The position numbers were made by a program, and so were the translations under genes. A stretch of 64,000 bases of DNA from the NCBI GenBank assembly GCA_034927685.1, contig JAYFPO010000003.1:1-64000 (forward strand). The letters run 5' to 3'. How positions within the stretch are numbered: the first letter of the stretch is position 1; every line of letters begins with the position of its first letter. The DNA is from RGIG3159 sp034927685. Its GTDB lineage: Bacteria; Bacillota; Clostridia; Oscillospirales; Oscillospiraceae. The notes under the pieces were generated by a model. That model worked only from the letters and a program-made list of their open reading frames with translations, made no database searches and was not told where the DNA came from. Positions 16,115-26,068 of this stretch are shown here, piece after piece.

Positions 16115-17827
16115 ATGGACGAAGACAAGCTGTATCCACAAGACCCACGCGATTCGCTGCCGGAAGATGGCAGCCACGCCCCGGAAAACGCGGCGTCGGC
16201 CGATTCTTCCGGCGAGTTTCCCAATGCCGAGGATCTGCGCCCCACCGCGGAAGACCCGGCACCGGACAGCCCATCATCAGAGACGGCTCAATTCCCTGCC
16301 TGGGAAGCGAGCGGCATGTACGCGGGTTTCGCTGCGCCGCAGAAACCTGCCCGGAAAAAGAAGCTGCTTGTGGCCGTCGCCGCGGCAGTTCTGGTCCTCG
16401 CCGCCCTGGCCTTCGGCGTGCTTGCCGCCGTGCGCGGCGCCCCGTTTGCACTCCTCACCCGCGGCATTCAAAACGCCGTAAAGGCATCCGGCAGCTCCGC
16501 GTTCAGCGAGCTGCTGTGCGGCGTTCAAAACGGCGGCAGTGCCGAGTTCAGCTGCAACACCAAATCCTTCATGGAGAGCGCATATGGCTACGGCCTCGAC
16601 GTCGGCGTGAATCTGAAAGTCTATGGTAAAAACAACGGCGAATCCTCCGCGGCGGTGCTGAATACCACGTTAAACGGCAGCGAGCTTGCGGATGCCTCCC
16701 TTTTTCTCGATCAGGACGCATTGATCCTGGACTCGGACGCGCTGCTCGGGGGCGAGGCCTATGGCATCGGCCTGAAGGATGCCGCCACAAATCTGCCGCT
16801 TTCTGAGTTTGCGCCGGGCGGCGCGTATGATCTCGGAGAGGCATACGACACCATTTCCGAACTGCTGAGCGGCGACGGAACCGACAACGCGCAGCTTCGT
16901 AAGGACTCCTCTGCGTTTATGAGTGAGTTTTTCGCGGCCATGCACAAGACGCTGAAGGAAAACGCAGCGGTCACAAAGCGTGCGGAAACGTTGTCGTTTT
17001 CCGGCGACAGCATCAAGACTACGGCGGTGGAAATGCAGCTCGATCACGATGCCCTGATTGCCGTGGCGCGGGACACCATCAACTTCCTGCAGGAAAACGA
17101 GAAGCTCGACGCGCTGCTCTCGTCCTACGACGACTACCTCACTGCGCTTGGGGATACCGACGGCACTTACAGCAGCGGGAGCGAGTCTTTTGCGGAGGAG
17201 TTCCGCGCGGCGTTGGACGAAGCCGAGACCGAATTGGATGACCTCGCGGAGAACTCGGGCGACGAAACCGCATCGGTTGTGTTCTACATCAGCAAATCCG
17301 GCGAACAGCTTGTCGCCGTAGATTTCACGGCCACGGATTCCTCGGAGACGACAAACCTCTCCCTGGCCTGCGGCCCGTCCTGGGAAGCGCCCAAAGAAAT
17401 CCGCTTGGACTTTGATGGCGGCTTGGAGAATTATTCCGTCTCCTACAAGGTAACGGAAAGCAGCAGCAGCCTGTATTCGGCGGCTCTGCAGGCACAGTCG
17501 GACGGCGACACTGTTCTCACCGGCTCAGTGCTCTGGAACAAGGACAGCGGCGCATTCGATGTGGCTGTTTCCGATGGAACTGACGGCGATTATGGCTTTT
17601 CCGGCACACTGGAAGCCGACAGCAAACACATGGATCTGGCTGTCAATACCATCACCATGTCAGGCTACGACTGTGATTTTGACGCGGAGTTCATCCTTTT
17701 GCGCGAGGACAGTATGCCGACCGCACCGTCCTACACCGATCTTCTGACCATGAACGAGACGGAGATCCGCAATCTTCTGACCGAAATTCAGGACGCCGTC
17801 CAGTCGCTCAGCGGAATCTCCAGCTGA
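16115..17827 (+). CDS. single-pass membrane protein of unknown function, part of an ABC cassette
   Basis: 570 residues. There is an acidic cytoplasmic N-terminus of about 85 residues, a basic stop (KPARKKK) and one membrane helix at about 92-112. An extracellular part of roughly 450 residues follows, rich in Ser, Asp and Ala with repeated beta-like stretches. No catalytic motif is visible. It lies nine bases after the ATPase and 16 bases before the first permease, so it is probably part of the exporter. It could be an external substrate-binding or adaptor component. I recognise no family. Confidence 0.8.
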   Translation: MDEDKLYPQDPRDSLPEDGSHAPENAASADSSGEFPNAEDLRPTAEDPAPDSPSSETAQFPAWEASGMYAGFAAPQKPARKKKLLVAVAAAVLVLAALAFGVLAAVRGAPFALLTRGIQNAVKASGSSAFSELLCGVQNGGSAEFSCNTKSFMESAYGYGLDVGVNLKVYGKNNGESSAAVLNTTLNGSELADASLFLDQDALILDSDALLGGEAYGIGLKDAATNLPLSEFAPGGAYDLGEAYDTISELLSGDGTDNAQLRKDSSAFMSEFFAAMHKTLKENAAVTKRAETLSFSGDSIKTTAVEMQLDHDALIAVARDTINFLQENEKLDALLSSYDDYLTALGDTDGTYSSGSESFAEEFRAALDEAETELDDLAENSGDETASVVFYISKSGEQLVAVDFTATDSSETTNLSLACGPSWEAPKEIRLDFDGGLENYSVSYKVTESSSSLYSAALQAQSDGDTVLTGSVLWNKDSGAFDVAVSDGTDGDYGFSGTLEADSKHMDLAVNTITMSGYDCDFDAEFILLREDSMPTAPSYTDLLTMNETEIRNLLTEIQDAVQSLSGISS

Positions 17828-17843
17828 TGGTGCGGAGAAGAAC

Positions 17844-19028
17844 ATGCTGAAACGGGACCTCGGTCTGTTCCTGCACTGTCTGCTTCCGGCGGCTCTGCTG
17901 ACCGCCGTGCTTGCGCTCGCCTGCGCAGCAGCAGTGCGTGCCCTTGCGCCCGGGGCCGGGGACCCCTATACGCCCGTCACGGTTGCCGTGGTGGATCGGG
18001 AGGATTCGGCCGCAAGCCGGATCCTCCTTCACGCGGTTGGGGACGGCATTGCACCGCTGCTCACCGTGGCGCGCATGGAAGAAAGCGCAGCGATGACCGC
18101 CCTGCAGGACGGAAGCTGCGCCGCCGTCATCTTACTGCCGGAAGGATTCCTCGACAATATCTATACCGGCACGGAAGCACAGGGGCGGATTGTGCTGTCG
18201 TCGGCGGCCGCCTCCCACTCCGACGTGGCAGCGTCCGTCGCGAGGTACGGGGAGACGCTTCTCTCCGCTGGACAGTACGGCGTGTTCTGCGGCGAGTCGC
18301 TGCTCCTCCGCGACGCACTCGGCGAGGAGGCACACAGCGCCTATTTGCGCCAGACCAATCCCCTTCTGCTGAATGAGGCGATGACCGCGGACACGCGCTA
18401 TTTCACGGTGGAGGAGACCGGATACGCCGGCACTTCCATGACCACGGCGGCCTACTACGCCGCTTGCTGGCTCACGTTTGCCCTGATGCTCTGCGCGCTG
18501 TTTTTTGACCGGCTCTGCACGGCGGACTGTACCCGCGGGATGCTCTGCAGGCTCCGCGCCTGCGGCGTGCGTGACGCGTCGTTCCTGTGCGGAAAGGTCG
18601 TCTATCCCCTGCTCTTCCGCGCGGTTTTCACGGCGGCGGCACTGCTTGCGCTGTCGCGCGCCGCAGCGCTCCGCGTCGGGGCCATTCCCCTGCTTTCCGC
18701 CGCCGCAGCGCTCCTGTTCCTCAGTCTGGTCGGCGTGTGGCTGACCCTGTGCGGAAAAAACGGTCTGACCGTCAACGCCGCCGTCTCCTTCGCCGGACTT
18801 CTGCTCTGCGGCGGCCTGATCCCGCGCCAGATGCTGCCGGACAGCCTGCTGCTGCTCGGCGCGTGCACGCCGTTCGGCGCGGCACAGTCACTCCTGTCAC
18901 CGCTGTTTGGAGGTACACTCTCCGCCCTTTCCGTTGCTGCCGCGGTCCTCTATTCCGCTGTGGCAGCGTGGCGCCTGCACGCCCGGCTTCGCCGGATTCG
19001 GATGGGAGGCGAAGCCGAATGTACCTGA
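17844..19028 (+). CDS. ABC-2 type transporter permease
   Basis: 394 residues. There is one N-terminal membrane helix (about 12-35), an extracellular domain of about 165 residues, and then five or six helices in the C-terminal half. This is the YhgE/ABC-2 membrane-3 layout. The external domain contains TPVTVAVVDREDS, a common start of such domains. Its end overlaps the next permease by 10 bases. The substrate is unknown. Confidence 0.85.
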   Translation: MLKRDLGLFLHCLLPAALLTAVLALACAAAVRALAPGAGDPYTPVTVAVVDREDSAASRILLHAVGDGIAPLLTVARMEESAAMTALQDGSCAAVILLPEGFLDNIYTGTEAQGRIVLSSAAASHSDVAASVARYGETLLSAGQYGVFCGESLLLRDALGEEAHSAYLRQTNPLLLNEAMTADTRYFTVEETGYAGTSMTTAAYYAACWLTFALMLCALFFDRLCTADCTRGMLCRLRACGVRDASFLCGKVVYPLLFRAVFTAAALLALSRAAALRVGAIPLLSAAAALLFLSLVGVWLTLCGKNGLTVNAAVSFAGLLLCGGLIPRQMLPDSLLLLGACTPFGAAQSLLSPLFGGTLSALSVAAAVLYSAVAAWRLHARLRRIRMGGEAECT

Positions 19029-20125
19029 CACTTGCCTGGAAACGTGTCGCCTCCTCCGTGTCGTTCCTTTTTCTGCTGGTTCTCTGCACGGTGGCCGTCT
19101 TTTTTGCCCCTGCCGTCGGAACCGCTGCCGTGCAGCCGCATGCAGGCGTCTGCGATCTGGACGGGAGCTCCGCCTCCTCCCGCGTCGTCTCCTATTTACT
19201 GGAAAACGGCTTCCTTTCCTGCGCCGACGCGGACACGCTGCGCGGTCAGGTCGCATCCGGTGTATTGGACTGCGGCGTGGTCATTGCGCGCGGCTTTGCG
19301 GAAAAGCTGCCGTCCGGCGAGCTGGAAGGCGCGCTGCTGTTGATTCAGTCCCCGTCATCCTTCGCGCCGGCGCTGTACCGGAACCATGCCGCCGCCGCGG
19401 TCTATCGGGAATATGCGCCCTATATTGCCGTGGACGCCCTTGCGGGTACCGGCATCGGCGAGGACGAAATTCTTGCCGCCTATGAGACGATGCAGGCGAA
19501 TGGCCCCGCGTTTTCTCTTGAGGTGGTGACAGCTGACGGCGCGGCGGTGCCGGTCAATGTCCGCGCCCGCGCCCTGACCTGCGGCGCCGTCTCGCTCTTT
19601 CTGTTCTCGCTGCTCGTGTACGGCTCCTGCGACACGCTGACAGAGGAATTCGGCTGGGTCGCCGCCCGGATCGGCCTGCGCCGCGCCATGCGCCGCGTTG
19701 TTCTGCCCTCTCTGGCCGCAAGGACGCTCTCCGCCGCCGCGGCGGTCACGGCGGCATTGCTGCTTTCGCGCGCAATCCTGCCGGCCGCGGCGTTTGCCGG
19801 GTCGCTCCTCTTGCCGACGCTGATTTTTTCACTGCTGATGCCGTCCACGGCCCTGCTGCTTGCGGCGTTGCTCCCGAATCCGTCGCAGATCAGGCTACTG
19901 ATGCCCTTTGTATTGATTGCCTCCGCCGCGCTCTGCCCGATCTATACCGACCTGGCGCTTGTCTTCCCGGCGCTGGGCGTGATCCGTCTCGCGCTGCCGC
20001 CCTATTGGCTGTGGCAGATCACGGAGCACCCGATTCCCTGGCTCTGCGCCTCTCTGGCAGCACTTCCCGCTTCGTGCGCCGCGTTTTCCCTGCGCGCAGC
20101 GGCCGCCCGCAAGCTCGCCCGCTGA
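19019..20125 (+). CDS. ABC-2 type transporter permease (second)
   Basis: 368 residues with the same layout as its upstream neighbour: one N-terminal helix (about 10-33), an extracellular domain beginning AGVCDLDGSS, and a helical C-terminal half. The two permeases probably form a heterodimer with the ATPase at 15440. The ATG at 19019 lies inside the end of the previous gene. A longer open frame upstream is only the shadow of that gene. Confidence 0.85.
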   Translation: MYLTLAWKRVASSVSFLFLLVLCTVAVFFAPAVGTAAVQPHAGVCDLDGSSASSRVVSYLLENGFLSCADADTLRGQVASGVLDCGVVIARGFAEKLPSGELEGALLLIQSPSSFAPALYRNHAAAAVYREYAPYIAVDALAGTGIGEDEILAAYETMQANGPAFSLEVVTADGAAVPVNVRARALTCGAVSLFLFSLLVYGSCDTLTEEFGWVAARIGLRRAMRRVVLPSLAARTLSAAAAVTAALLLSRAILPAAAFAGSLLLPTLIFSLLMPSTALLLAALLPNPSQIRLLMPFVLIASAALCPIYTDLALVFPALGVIRLALPPYWLWQITEHPIPWLCASLAALPASCAAFSLRAAAARKLAR

Positions 20126-20141
20126 CGCCCGGAAAACAAAG

Positions 20142-20172
20142 ATCACCCCATGGCCACACGGTCATGGGGTGA
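20142..20172. terminator. bidirectional terminator between convergent units
   Basis: ATCACCCCATG, a loop and CATGGGGTGAT form an 11-bp stem, with A-rich sequence on the left and GCTTTCTTT on the right. It separates the ABC cassette from the DHHW gene. Confidence 0.8.
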
Positions 20173-20180
20173 TGCTTTCT

Positions 20181-21605
20181 TTATTGCCCGGCCAGACGGT
20201 TCAGGCGGGTGATATAGTATTCATTCTGCGGCATAAACGGATAGTTGATGACGAGCAAATCAGTCACGCCCTCCAGCTTTGCCAGCTCGGACAAAAGCAG
20301 GGTCGAGGTATCGCTTGTGTTGAACTTCCGTGGGTCCACCACGACCACCTTACTGTAGTGATTCGTCAGGAATGGAACAAACGCGTTGCCGTAGGACTCC
20401 TTGAGCACCATGCAGACCTTGTCGTTGTCCACATCCGTCGTGATGACCTCGATGGGCTGATCGCCGCCGATGAACGCCATATACAGATACGGATCGGCCA
20501 CGCTCTTGGCCACCGTGGTAATACCGGCCCAGGCGCCCTGCAGCTCGCCGCCGGACAGCGAAGAATAACTGGTGGCGTTCGTATCGACGGTCGGCAGATA
20601 GTAGCTGACGGTATCCGGATTTGCTTCCAGCGCCTGGCGCTGCTTTTCGTGGCCGTCCAGCGCCGTGTAAAGCGTGCCGAGGAACGAAGTGGAACCGGAA
20701 TCGGTTTCCGTCACCAGGCCGGTCTCAAGCTGGTCGAGCGCAACCGGCTCGAACCCTGCCGACTCGCAGAACGCCGTGTAGGCATAGTACGCGCCCAGCG
20801 CCGTCCAGTGGTGGTCGCTGCGGAAGTAGAGATACTCGTCGACATGGCTCCGCAGCTTGCTGTAGCCGTCCACCGCGGTGACGCTGCTGCTCAGCTTGCT
20901 GTAGATATAGTTGATCTGCGTTTCCTGATCGGTAGAGCCGGTACGCACACTTTCCGGACCGTAAAACTGCGTGCTGTTCGGTACCACCAGAGAATAGGTT
21001 TTGACGCCGCTGCCGAGCGCCGCAGCCAGATTGTTTACCGCTTGCGCATAACTAGCCTCCAACGCTTCGTCTCCGTAGACAATCTCCATGGCCCGGTCCC
21101 CGACCACCAGCAGACTGTTGACCGTTTCGGCATTTTCCGGATTGTCCAGCGCCGGGTCCGTCACCGCCGGTTCCGTGGTCTCCGTTCCGGTTTCTGTACC
21201 GGTATCGGCGTCGGTATCGGTGTCCGTTCCGGTCTCCTGAGAGGCCGTGGTCTCGGCTCCCGTCTCGTCTTCCTGCACACTGCCGATGCCGCCGGCGCCT
21301 GCGTTATTCGTCGTATTGATAATCAGTGCCCCATCATCGCCGACGGAATAGTAGTAGAACCGGTTGAGCACCGCGTTCAGCTTCATCAGCTGGTCCCGCA
21401 GCGGAAACTGATCCGTATAGTACGTCTCCAGCTCTTCCATGTAATCGCCGCTCAAAAGAGCGGAGAGCGTAAAGCTCGGCTTCTGCGTGAGGCCGCGGTT
21501 TTCCGTCTTGGAAATTTCGTCGTCCTTGTCGATAAGCGAATAAAAGCCAAATACTGTGAAGAATAACAGCACAACGGCCAGGAATGTCAAATAGAGTTTT
21601 TTCAT
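20181..21605 (-). CDS. DHHW-family protein (AlgJ/AlgX-like SGNH fold) of an O-acetylation pair
   Basis: 474 residues. The N-terminal membrane anchor is about residues 7-25. A Thr/Asp/Glu-rich linker follows around residues 115-155. The catalytic-type DHHW motif is at 264-267 in YFRSDHHWTALGAYY, and a KESYGNAFVPF motif later provides the probable nucleophilic Ser. These proteins work with an MBOAT transferase to acetylate an exported polysaccharide or wall polymer. It starts 13 bases after the MBOAT gene, with GAGGAGGGAG ahead of the ATG at 21605. The polymer acted on is unknown. Confidence 0.9.
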   Translation of the reverse strand: MKKLYLTFLAVVLLFFTVFGFYSLIDKDDEISKTENRGLTQKPSFTLSALLSGDYMEELETYYTDQFPLRDQLMKLNAVLNRFYYYSVGDDGALIINTTNNAGAGGIGSVQEDETGAETTASQETGTDTDTDADTGTETGTETTEPAVTDPALDNPENAETVNSLLVVGDRAMEIVYGDEALEASYAQAVNNLAAALGSGVKTYSLVVPNSTQFYGPESVRTGSTDQETQINYIYSKLSSSVTAVDGYSKLRSHVDEYLYFRSDHHWTALGAYYAYTAFCESAGFEPVALDQLETGLVTETDSGSTSFLGTLYTALDGHEKQRQALEANPDTVSYYLPTVDTNATSYSSLSGGELQGAWAGITTVAKSVADPYLYMAFIGGDQPIEVITTDVDNDKVCMVLKESYGNAFVPFLTNHYSKVVVVDPRKFNTSDTSTLLLSELAKLEGVTDLLVINYPFMPQNEYYITRLNRLAGQ

Positions 21606-21618
21606 TGTCACTCCCTCC

Positions 21619-23055
21619 TCAGAATCGGAAGTACAGGAACGGATTGTAGCTGGAGCCCAACAGCGACACAACGCTGGCAAAAATGAGCAGTGCATCCAGC
21701 ACAAACACCGCAATCACATAGACCTTTTTGGCCGCCACGGCGGAACCGCGCCGCATACACAGCGACCGGAACACGTTCCCGACGGTGCGGGGAATCGACG
21801 AGCTGGCCACGATGCCGAGCAGCAGCAGCGGCAGATTGTTCACCAGCGTAACGCCCATGGAATAATCGGTGAAGCCCGCGCCGTAAAAACCGAACATACA
21901 GCCCAGTGTCTGGCCCAGACGGCTGAGATCGGTGCAGTAGAACAGCGTCCAGCCCATCATCAGCAAAAACAGCGTAATCAGGTGCCGCACGAAGCCCGGA
22001 ATCCGCTCCAGCCTGTCTGGAATCGTCTTTTCAATGACCAGCAGCACGAAGAAATACATGCCCCAGAGGACGAAATTCCAGCTCGCACCGTGCCAGAGGC
22101 CGGTCAGGGACCAGACAATAAACAGATTCAGCATTTGGTGCTTCCGGTTGCCGCCGAGCGGGATATACACATAGTCCCGGAAGAACGAGCTCAGGGAGAT
22201 ATGCCACCTTCTCCAGAACTCCGTGATGGATTTGGAGGTATAGGGCAGGTCAAAGTTCTCAGAGTATTTGAAACCGAAAATCCGGCCCAGCCCGATGGCC
22301 ATGTCGGAGTAGCCCGCAAAGTCAAAGTAAATCTGCAGGGTATACATGGCGATTCCCAGCCAGACGCCCACCGCCGTGGACTGGGAGAGCGTGCCGTCCA
22401 GCATTTTCCCCGCCACTGCGCCGCAGTAGTTGGCGATCAGAACCTTTTTGCCGAGGCCGAAGGAAAACCGCGTCAGACCGTAAAACGCGCCCTTCATGGT
22501 GGTCCTGCGCTCGGTAAGCTGCGGCTCGATCTCCGAATAGCGGACTATGGGACCGGCGATCAGCTGCGGGAACAGGGAAAGATAAAGCAAAAAGTCGCGG
22601 TAGGACCGCTGCACCTTCACCTCGCCGCGGTAAACGTCGATGGAATAGGTCATGGCCTGGAAGGTATAGAAGGAAATGCCGATGGGCAGCGAAATCTGTG
22701 GCGCGGCAATGGAAAGGCCGGTGATGGCGTTCAGGTTCTCCACCAAAAAGCCGGTGTACTTGAAGAGGCCCAGCAGCAGCAGATTGATGACCACGCACAC
22801 CACAATACTGGCCTTCCGGCGGCTGTGCTTCCTGGCTGCGCCCATGAGGAGGCCGCAAAAATAGTTGACGAACGCAGAAAACAGCATGAGGAGCACATAG
22901 ACCGGCTCTCCCCACGCATAAAATATCACGCTCATGATCACGAGCACATTGTTCTTCTGGTTGACGCTGGAGCTGCAAAGATACAGGATCAATGTCAGCG
23001 GCAAAAACAGGAACAGAAAAATCAGGCTTGAAAAGACCAACAGACACCATTCCAT
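21619..23055 (-). CDS. MBOAT O-acyltransferase (AlgI/DltB-like)
   Basis: 478 residues with about 10 membrane helices. The MBOAT catalytic His is in LTGLWHGASWNFVLWG at about residue 320-335. Upstream WRRWHISLSSFFRDYVYIPLGG is the AlgI-type signature. It moves acyl groups, usually acetyl, across the membrane for transfer by the partner DHHW protein encoded directly downstream. The ATG at 23055 lacks a good ribosome site. No polysaccharide synthesis genes lie next to it. Confidence 0.95.
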   Translation of the reverse strand: MEWCLLVFSSLIFLFLFLPLTLILYLCSSSVNQKNNVLVIMSVIFYAWGEPVYVLLMLFSAFVNYFCGLLMGAARKHSRRKASIVVCVVINLLLLGLFKYTGFLVENLNAITGLSIAAPQISLPIGISFYTFQAMTYSIDVYRGEVKVQRSYRDFLLYLSLFPQLIAGPIVRYSEIEPQLTERRTTMKGAFYGLTRFSFGLGKKVLIANYCGAVAGKMLDGTLSQSTAVGVWLGIAMYTLQIYFDFAGYSDMAIGLGRIFGFKYSENFDLPYTSKSITEFWRRWHISLSSFFRDYVYIPLGGNRKHQMLNLFIVWSLTGLWHGASWNFVLWGMYFFVLLVIEKTIPDRLERIPGFVRHLITLFLLMMGWTLFYCTDLSRLGQTLGCMFGFYGAGFTDYSMGVTLVNNLPLLLLGIVASSSIPRTVGNVFRSLCMRRGSAVAAKKVYVIAVFVLDALLIFASVVSLLGSSYNPFLYFRF

Positions 23056-23423
23056 TCTTTATAGTTTCAAATCGTAAATCCTAGCATACCAAATTCCGAC
23101 CGCAAATTCAACCTTTATTCTTCCAAAATACGAAATCCAGCCGATTCTTTCCGTTTGGTTTTTCGTTGATTCTCGGTGCAAATTCAGCAAATCGCCTTGT
23201 TTTTTTGCGCCATTCTGGACAAAATTCCGCCTGGTCGCAATGTTTCGACGCCCTACTGCGTGGGTTCTTTATAGTGCTTCTCGTTTATTTTGTTTCATTT
23301 CTTGTTGGATTCCATGGAAACTACTCTGTTTGTTTCCGTTGTTTTTTGAAAATCGGATTGCAAAACCCCACGCTTTATGATAAAATAAACCCCACATAAA
23401 ACAAAGGAAAGAGGCGTATTCCC
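23056..23423. other. divergent intergenic region, MBOAT and DeoR promoters
   Basis: This AT-rich gap of 368 bases holds two outward promoters. For the MBOAT gene on the minus strand: TTGAAT (23106-23111), 17 bases, TATGCT (23083-23088). For the DeoR gene on the plus strand: TTGCAA (23358-23363), 17 bases, TAAAAT (23381-23386). A short frame at 23166-23399 has no ribosome site and is probably chance. Confidence 0.55.
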
Positions 23424-24200
23424 GTGCTGGCAATCGAACGGAAAAATGAAATTATGGCCAAGCTGCGGGCGGAACAGCGGGTGCTGGTCGGCGAGCTCAG
23501 CGCCTGTTACGGCGTCACGGAGGAGACCATCCGCCGCGACCTGGACAAGCTGGAAAAAGAGGGATACGCCACCAAAACCTACGGCGGCGCGATCTGGGGA
23601 AACAGCACCAAGTCCGACCTCTCTTACACCATCCGAAAAAAGGCCAACGTGGACGCCAAGCGCACCATTGCCGAACTGGCCGCCTCCGTCATCGAGGACG
23701 GCGACCACCTCATGCTGGATGACAGCTCCACCTCCCTGTTTCTCGCCAAGCAGATCAAGGAAAAGAAAAATCTCACTGTCATCACCAATTCTATCGAGGT
23801 GATTGTGGAACTGGCCGGTGTCGATGGCTGGACCATTATGTCTACCGGCGGCACTTTGAAGCAGGATTCTCTGGCGCTAATCGGCTATCAGGCCCAGCAG
23901 ACCATCCGCAACTACCATGTGGACAAGGCGTTCATCTCCTGCAAGGGGCTGGATCGAAACAACGGCGCCACCGATTCCAGTGAATACCATTCGCTCAATA
24001 AAAAAGCCATGATTCAATCGGCGCGGCAGACCTACCTCTGCCTGGATGCCAGCAAGTTCGACAAAACCTCCTTCGTCCAGATCGGCGGCTTTTCTGAGCT
24101 TTCCTCCGTGATCACCAACCGCGCACCGGACGCCGCGTGGCTGGAGTTTTTCCATGACCTTCACTTCCCGTGTCTCTATCCGGAAGGCTGTACGGAGTAA
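23424..24200 (+). CDS. DeoR/GlpR-family transcriptional regulator
   Basis: 258 residues. The GTG at 23424 (AGAGG upstream) gives the complete DeoR winged helix: MLAIERKNEIMAKL and VTEETIRRDLDKLEKEGY at about residues 30-48. The later ATG at 23454 would cut it. The C-terminal sugar-phosphate sensor domain (about 80-240) has VMLDDSST-like and DKAFISCKGLD motifs. It probably represses sugar genes in response to a phosphosugar. It is not beside a sugar operon, so its target is unclear. Confidence 0.92.
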   Translation: MLAIERKNEIMAKLRAEQRVLVGELSACYGVTEETIRRDLDKLEKEGYATKTYGGAIWGNSTKSDLSYTIRKKANVDAKRTIAELAASVIEDGDHLMLDDSSTSLFLAKQIKEKKNLTVITNSIEVIVELAGVDGWTIMSTGGTLKQDSLALIGYQAQQTIRNYHVDKAFISCKGLDRNNGATDSSEYHSLNKKAMIQSARQTYLCLDASKFDKTSFVQIGGFSELSSVITNRAPDAAWLEFFHDLHFPCLYPEGCTE

Positions 24201-24292
24201 GCCGCCACTCCGTCACCCGGAGCTGCTGCGGTGGCTGGACGCCAAGCGCCGACTCTGTTCTGCCGGCCGGCGGAGGCGGCTTTAATCAACAA

Positions 24293-24321
24293 AAAAGACG
24301 GCGCGTGACGCGCCGTCTTTT
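24293..24321. terminator. bidirectional terminator between DeoR and phosphohexomutase genes
   Basis: AAAAGACGGCGCG-tga-CGCGCCGTCTTTT is a perfect 13-bp stem with a 3-base loop. Confidence 0.88.
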
Positions 24322-24403
24322 GGTTTCGCGCGGAACCCCGCGCTATCCTTCCCCGCAGCGCCCGCCGGGATTGTGGCAGGCGCTGCGGCTTCTGTTTTCG
24401 ATC

Positions 24404-25915
24404 TTATCGCGAGCCGGCAAATTCCAGCAGCTTTGCCGCGTCCAACTTGTCATAGCGCCGAATCAGGTCGGCCAGCTCGGCCGCGATCCGCTTGGCACCG
24501 CCAACAGAATTGCTCTCAATGTTGAGGGGTAGCAGCGGATCGTGGAGGGAAAGCCGCAGCAGGAACCAGCCGTTCCCATGGGTTTCGTCCAGATTCATCC
24601 GAACGCCCTCGAAGTTGTCCGGCGCGAGAGACCAGCCCGCTTTTGTCTCCACGATGGCTGTCAGCTCGTCAATCACCCTTTGCCCATACGTCTTGAAATC
24701 CTCCACCTGAATCCCCATGCGGAATTCGCAGCTCTCCGCCGGCTCCTCCAGCGTCTCAATCAGCGAGTGAAGCGTGTAGCCCTGCTTTTTGCCGCGCGCC
24801 AGCTCGATCAGCAGCTTCGTGACCAGGTACGCGCCGTCGTCGAGAAAATAATTCTCCTTCAGTGCGCCGTGGCCGGAGGTCTCCATGGCAAGCTGTGTGT
24901 CCTGCCCCGCTGCATTCAGGCGAATCGCCTCGTTGATGACGTTGCGGTAGCCGCGCTTGAAGCGGTGGTGGACGCCGCCCTTCTCCGCGATAAACCTGGC
25001 CAGACCGGCCGACGTAATGGAGTCCGTGACAATGGTCGTACCCGGATGCTCCCGCAGCAGAATCGCCGACAGCATGGCGATCAGGCGATTCCGATTCAGT
25101 TCACTGCCGTCGGACAGGACCGCGCCCGCGCGGTCCACATCGGTGTCGAAGATGATGCCGAGGTCTGCCTTACTCTCCCGAACAGCCTCCTGGATGCTCT
25201 CCATGGCGGCCTCGTTTTCCGGGTTTGGAATGTGGTTGGGGAAGCTGCCGTCCGGGTCCAGATAGCGGCTGCCCTCGGTGTTCGCGCCCAGGGGCTTCAA
25301 TACCTTGTCCACATAGAAGCCGCCCGCGCCGTTGCCCGCGTCGACCACAACGCGGAAGCCGGCAAGCGGCTGCGCCTCTCCGGTGGCCGCGCGGATTTTT
25401 CCTGCCAGCAGCGCGGCATATTCGCTCATAAATTCACCGGTTTCAATGCTGCCCGCGGAAAGGCCGGTCTGCGCATCGGAACCGGCATAGGCCAGAATTT
25501 CTTTGATATCGCCGCTCTCCGCACCGCCCGCGGCGGTGAAGAACTTGAACCCGTTGCGATTAAATGGCAGATGGCTGGCTGTAATCATCACAGCGCCGTC
25601 AAACCGATCGCCCTCCGTCACGGTGCTCATAAACATGGCGGGGGTACTGGCCATACCAAGGTCCGTCACCAAAACGCCTTGCCGCGCCATGGCGTCGCAA
25701 AACCAGGCGCTGAGCTGCGCCCCGGACAGCCGGGAGTCACGGCCAACAGCCACCCGCAGTGCCTGCGCTCCCCCAATTTTGGCGCAGAGCCACAGCGCAA
25801 AGCCCCGGCCAATGTCCCGACAGGCCTGCTCCGTCAGATTGACGTGCTGTCCTTCGATGCCCTCCAGGGCGACGCCTCGGATGTCGCTGCCGTTCTGCAG
25901 CTTTTTGTAATCCAT
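24404..25915 (-). CDS. phosphomannomutase/phosphoglucomutase
   Basis: 503 residues of the alpha-D-phosphohexomutase superfamily. The phospho-serine loop reads TASHLPFNRNG, with Leu where Asn is most common. The metal loop is DTDVDRAG, the sugar-binding loop around METSGHGALKENYFLDDG matches, and a C-terminal phosphate-binding domain follows. It interconverts 1- and 6-phosphates of glucose or mannose for sugar-nucleotide synthesis. The ATG at 25915 lies behind GGAGGA; the earlier ATG overlaps that site and was rejected. Confidence 0.92.
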   Translation of the reverse strand: MDYKKLQNGSDIRGVALEGIEGQHVNLTEQACRDIGRGFALWLCAKIGGAQALRVAVGRDSRLSGAQLSAWFCDAMARQGVLVTDLGMASTPAMFMSTVTEGDRFDGAVMITASHLPFNRNGFKFFTAAGGAESGDIKEILAYAGSDAQTGLSAGSIETGEFMSEYAALLAGKIRAATGEAQPLAGFRVVVDAGNGAGGFYVDKVLKPLGANTEGSRYLDPDGSFPNHIPNPENEAAMESIQEAVRESKADLGIIFDTDVDRAGAVLSDGSELNRNRLIAMLSAILLREHPGTTIVTDSITSAGLARFIAEKGGVHHRFKRGYRNVINEAIRLNAAGQDTQLAMETSGHGALKENYFLDDGAYLVTKLLIELARGKKQGYTLHSLIETLEEPAESCEFRMGIQVEDFKTYGQRVIDELTAIVETKAGWSLAPDNFEGVRMNLDETHGNGWFLLRLSLHDPLLPLNIESNSVGGAKRIAAELADLIRRYDKLDAAKLLEFAGSR

Positions 25916-26068
25916 ATCGGTTCCTCCCAACATTCTCGCAGTATCGTCGGTTTTCGGCTTTTATCATACCACCTTCCCGCCACGATTTCAACGTATTTTC
26001 TGTTTTCCTTTTGTTTTCAGCGTAACGTTTCTGTCGCTTTGCTTTGTTTTATACTTGATTTTAGGCGG

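Noticed and set aside
18587..19018. Extension of the second ABC-2 permease upstream of 19019
   Set aside because: This part is the out-of-frame shadow of the first permease; the true start has a signal-like helix right after it.
23166..23399. 77-codon ORF between MBOAT and DeoR
   Set aside because: It has no ribosome site and overlaps the DeoR promoter; likely chance in AT-rich DNA.
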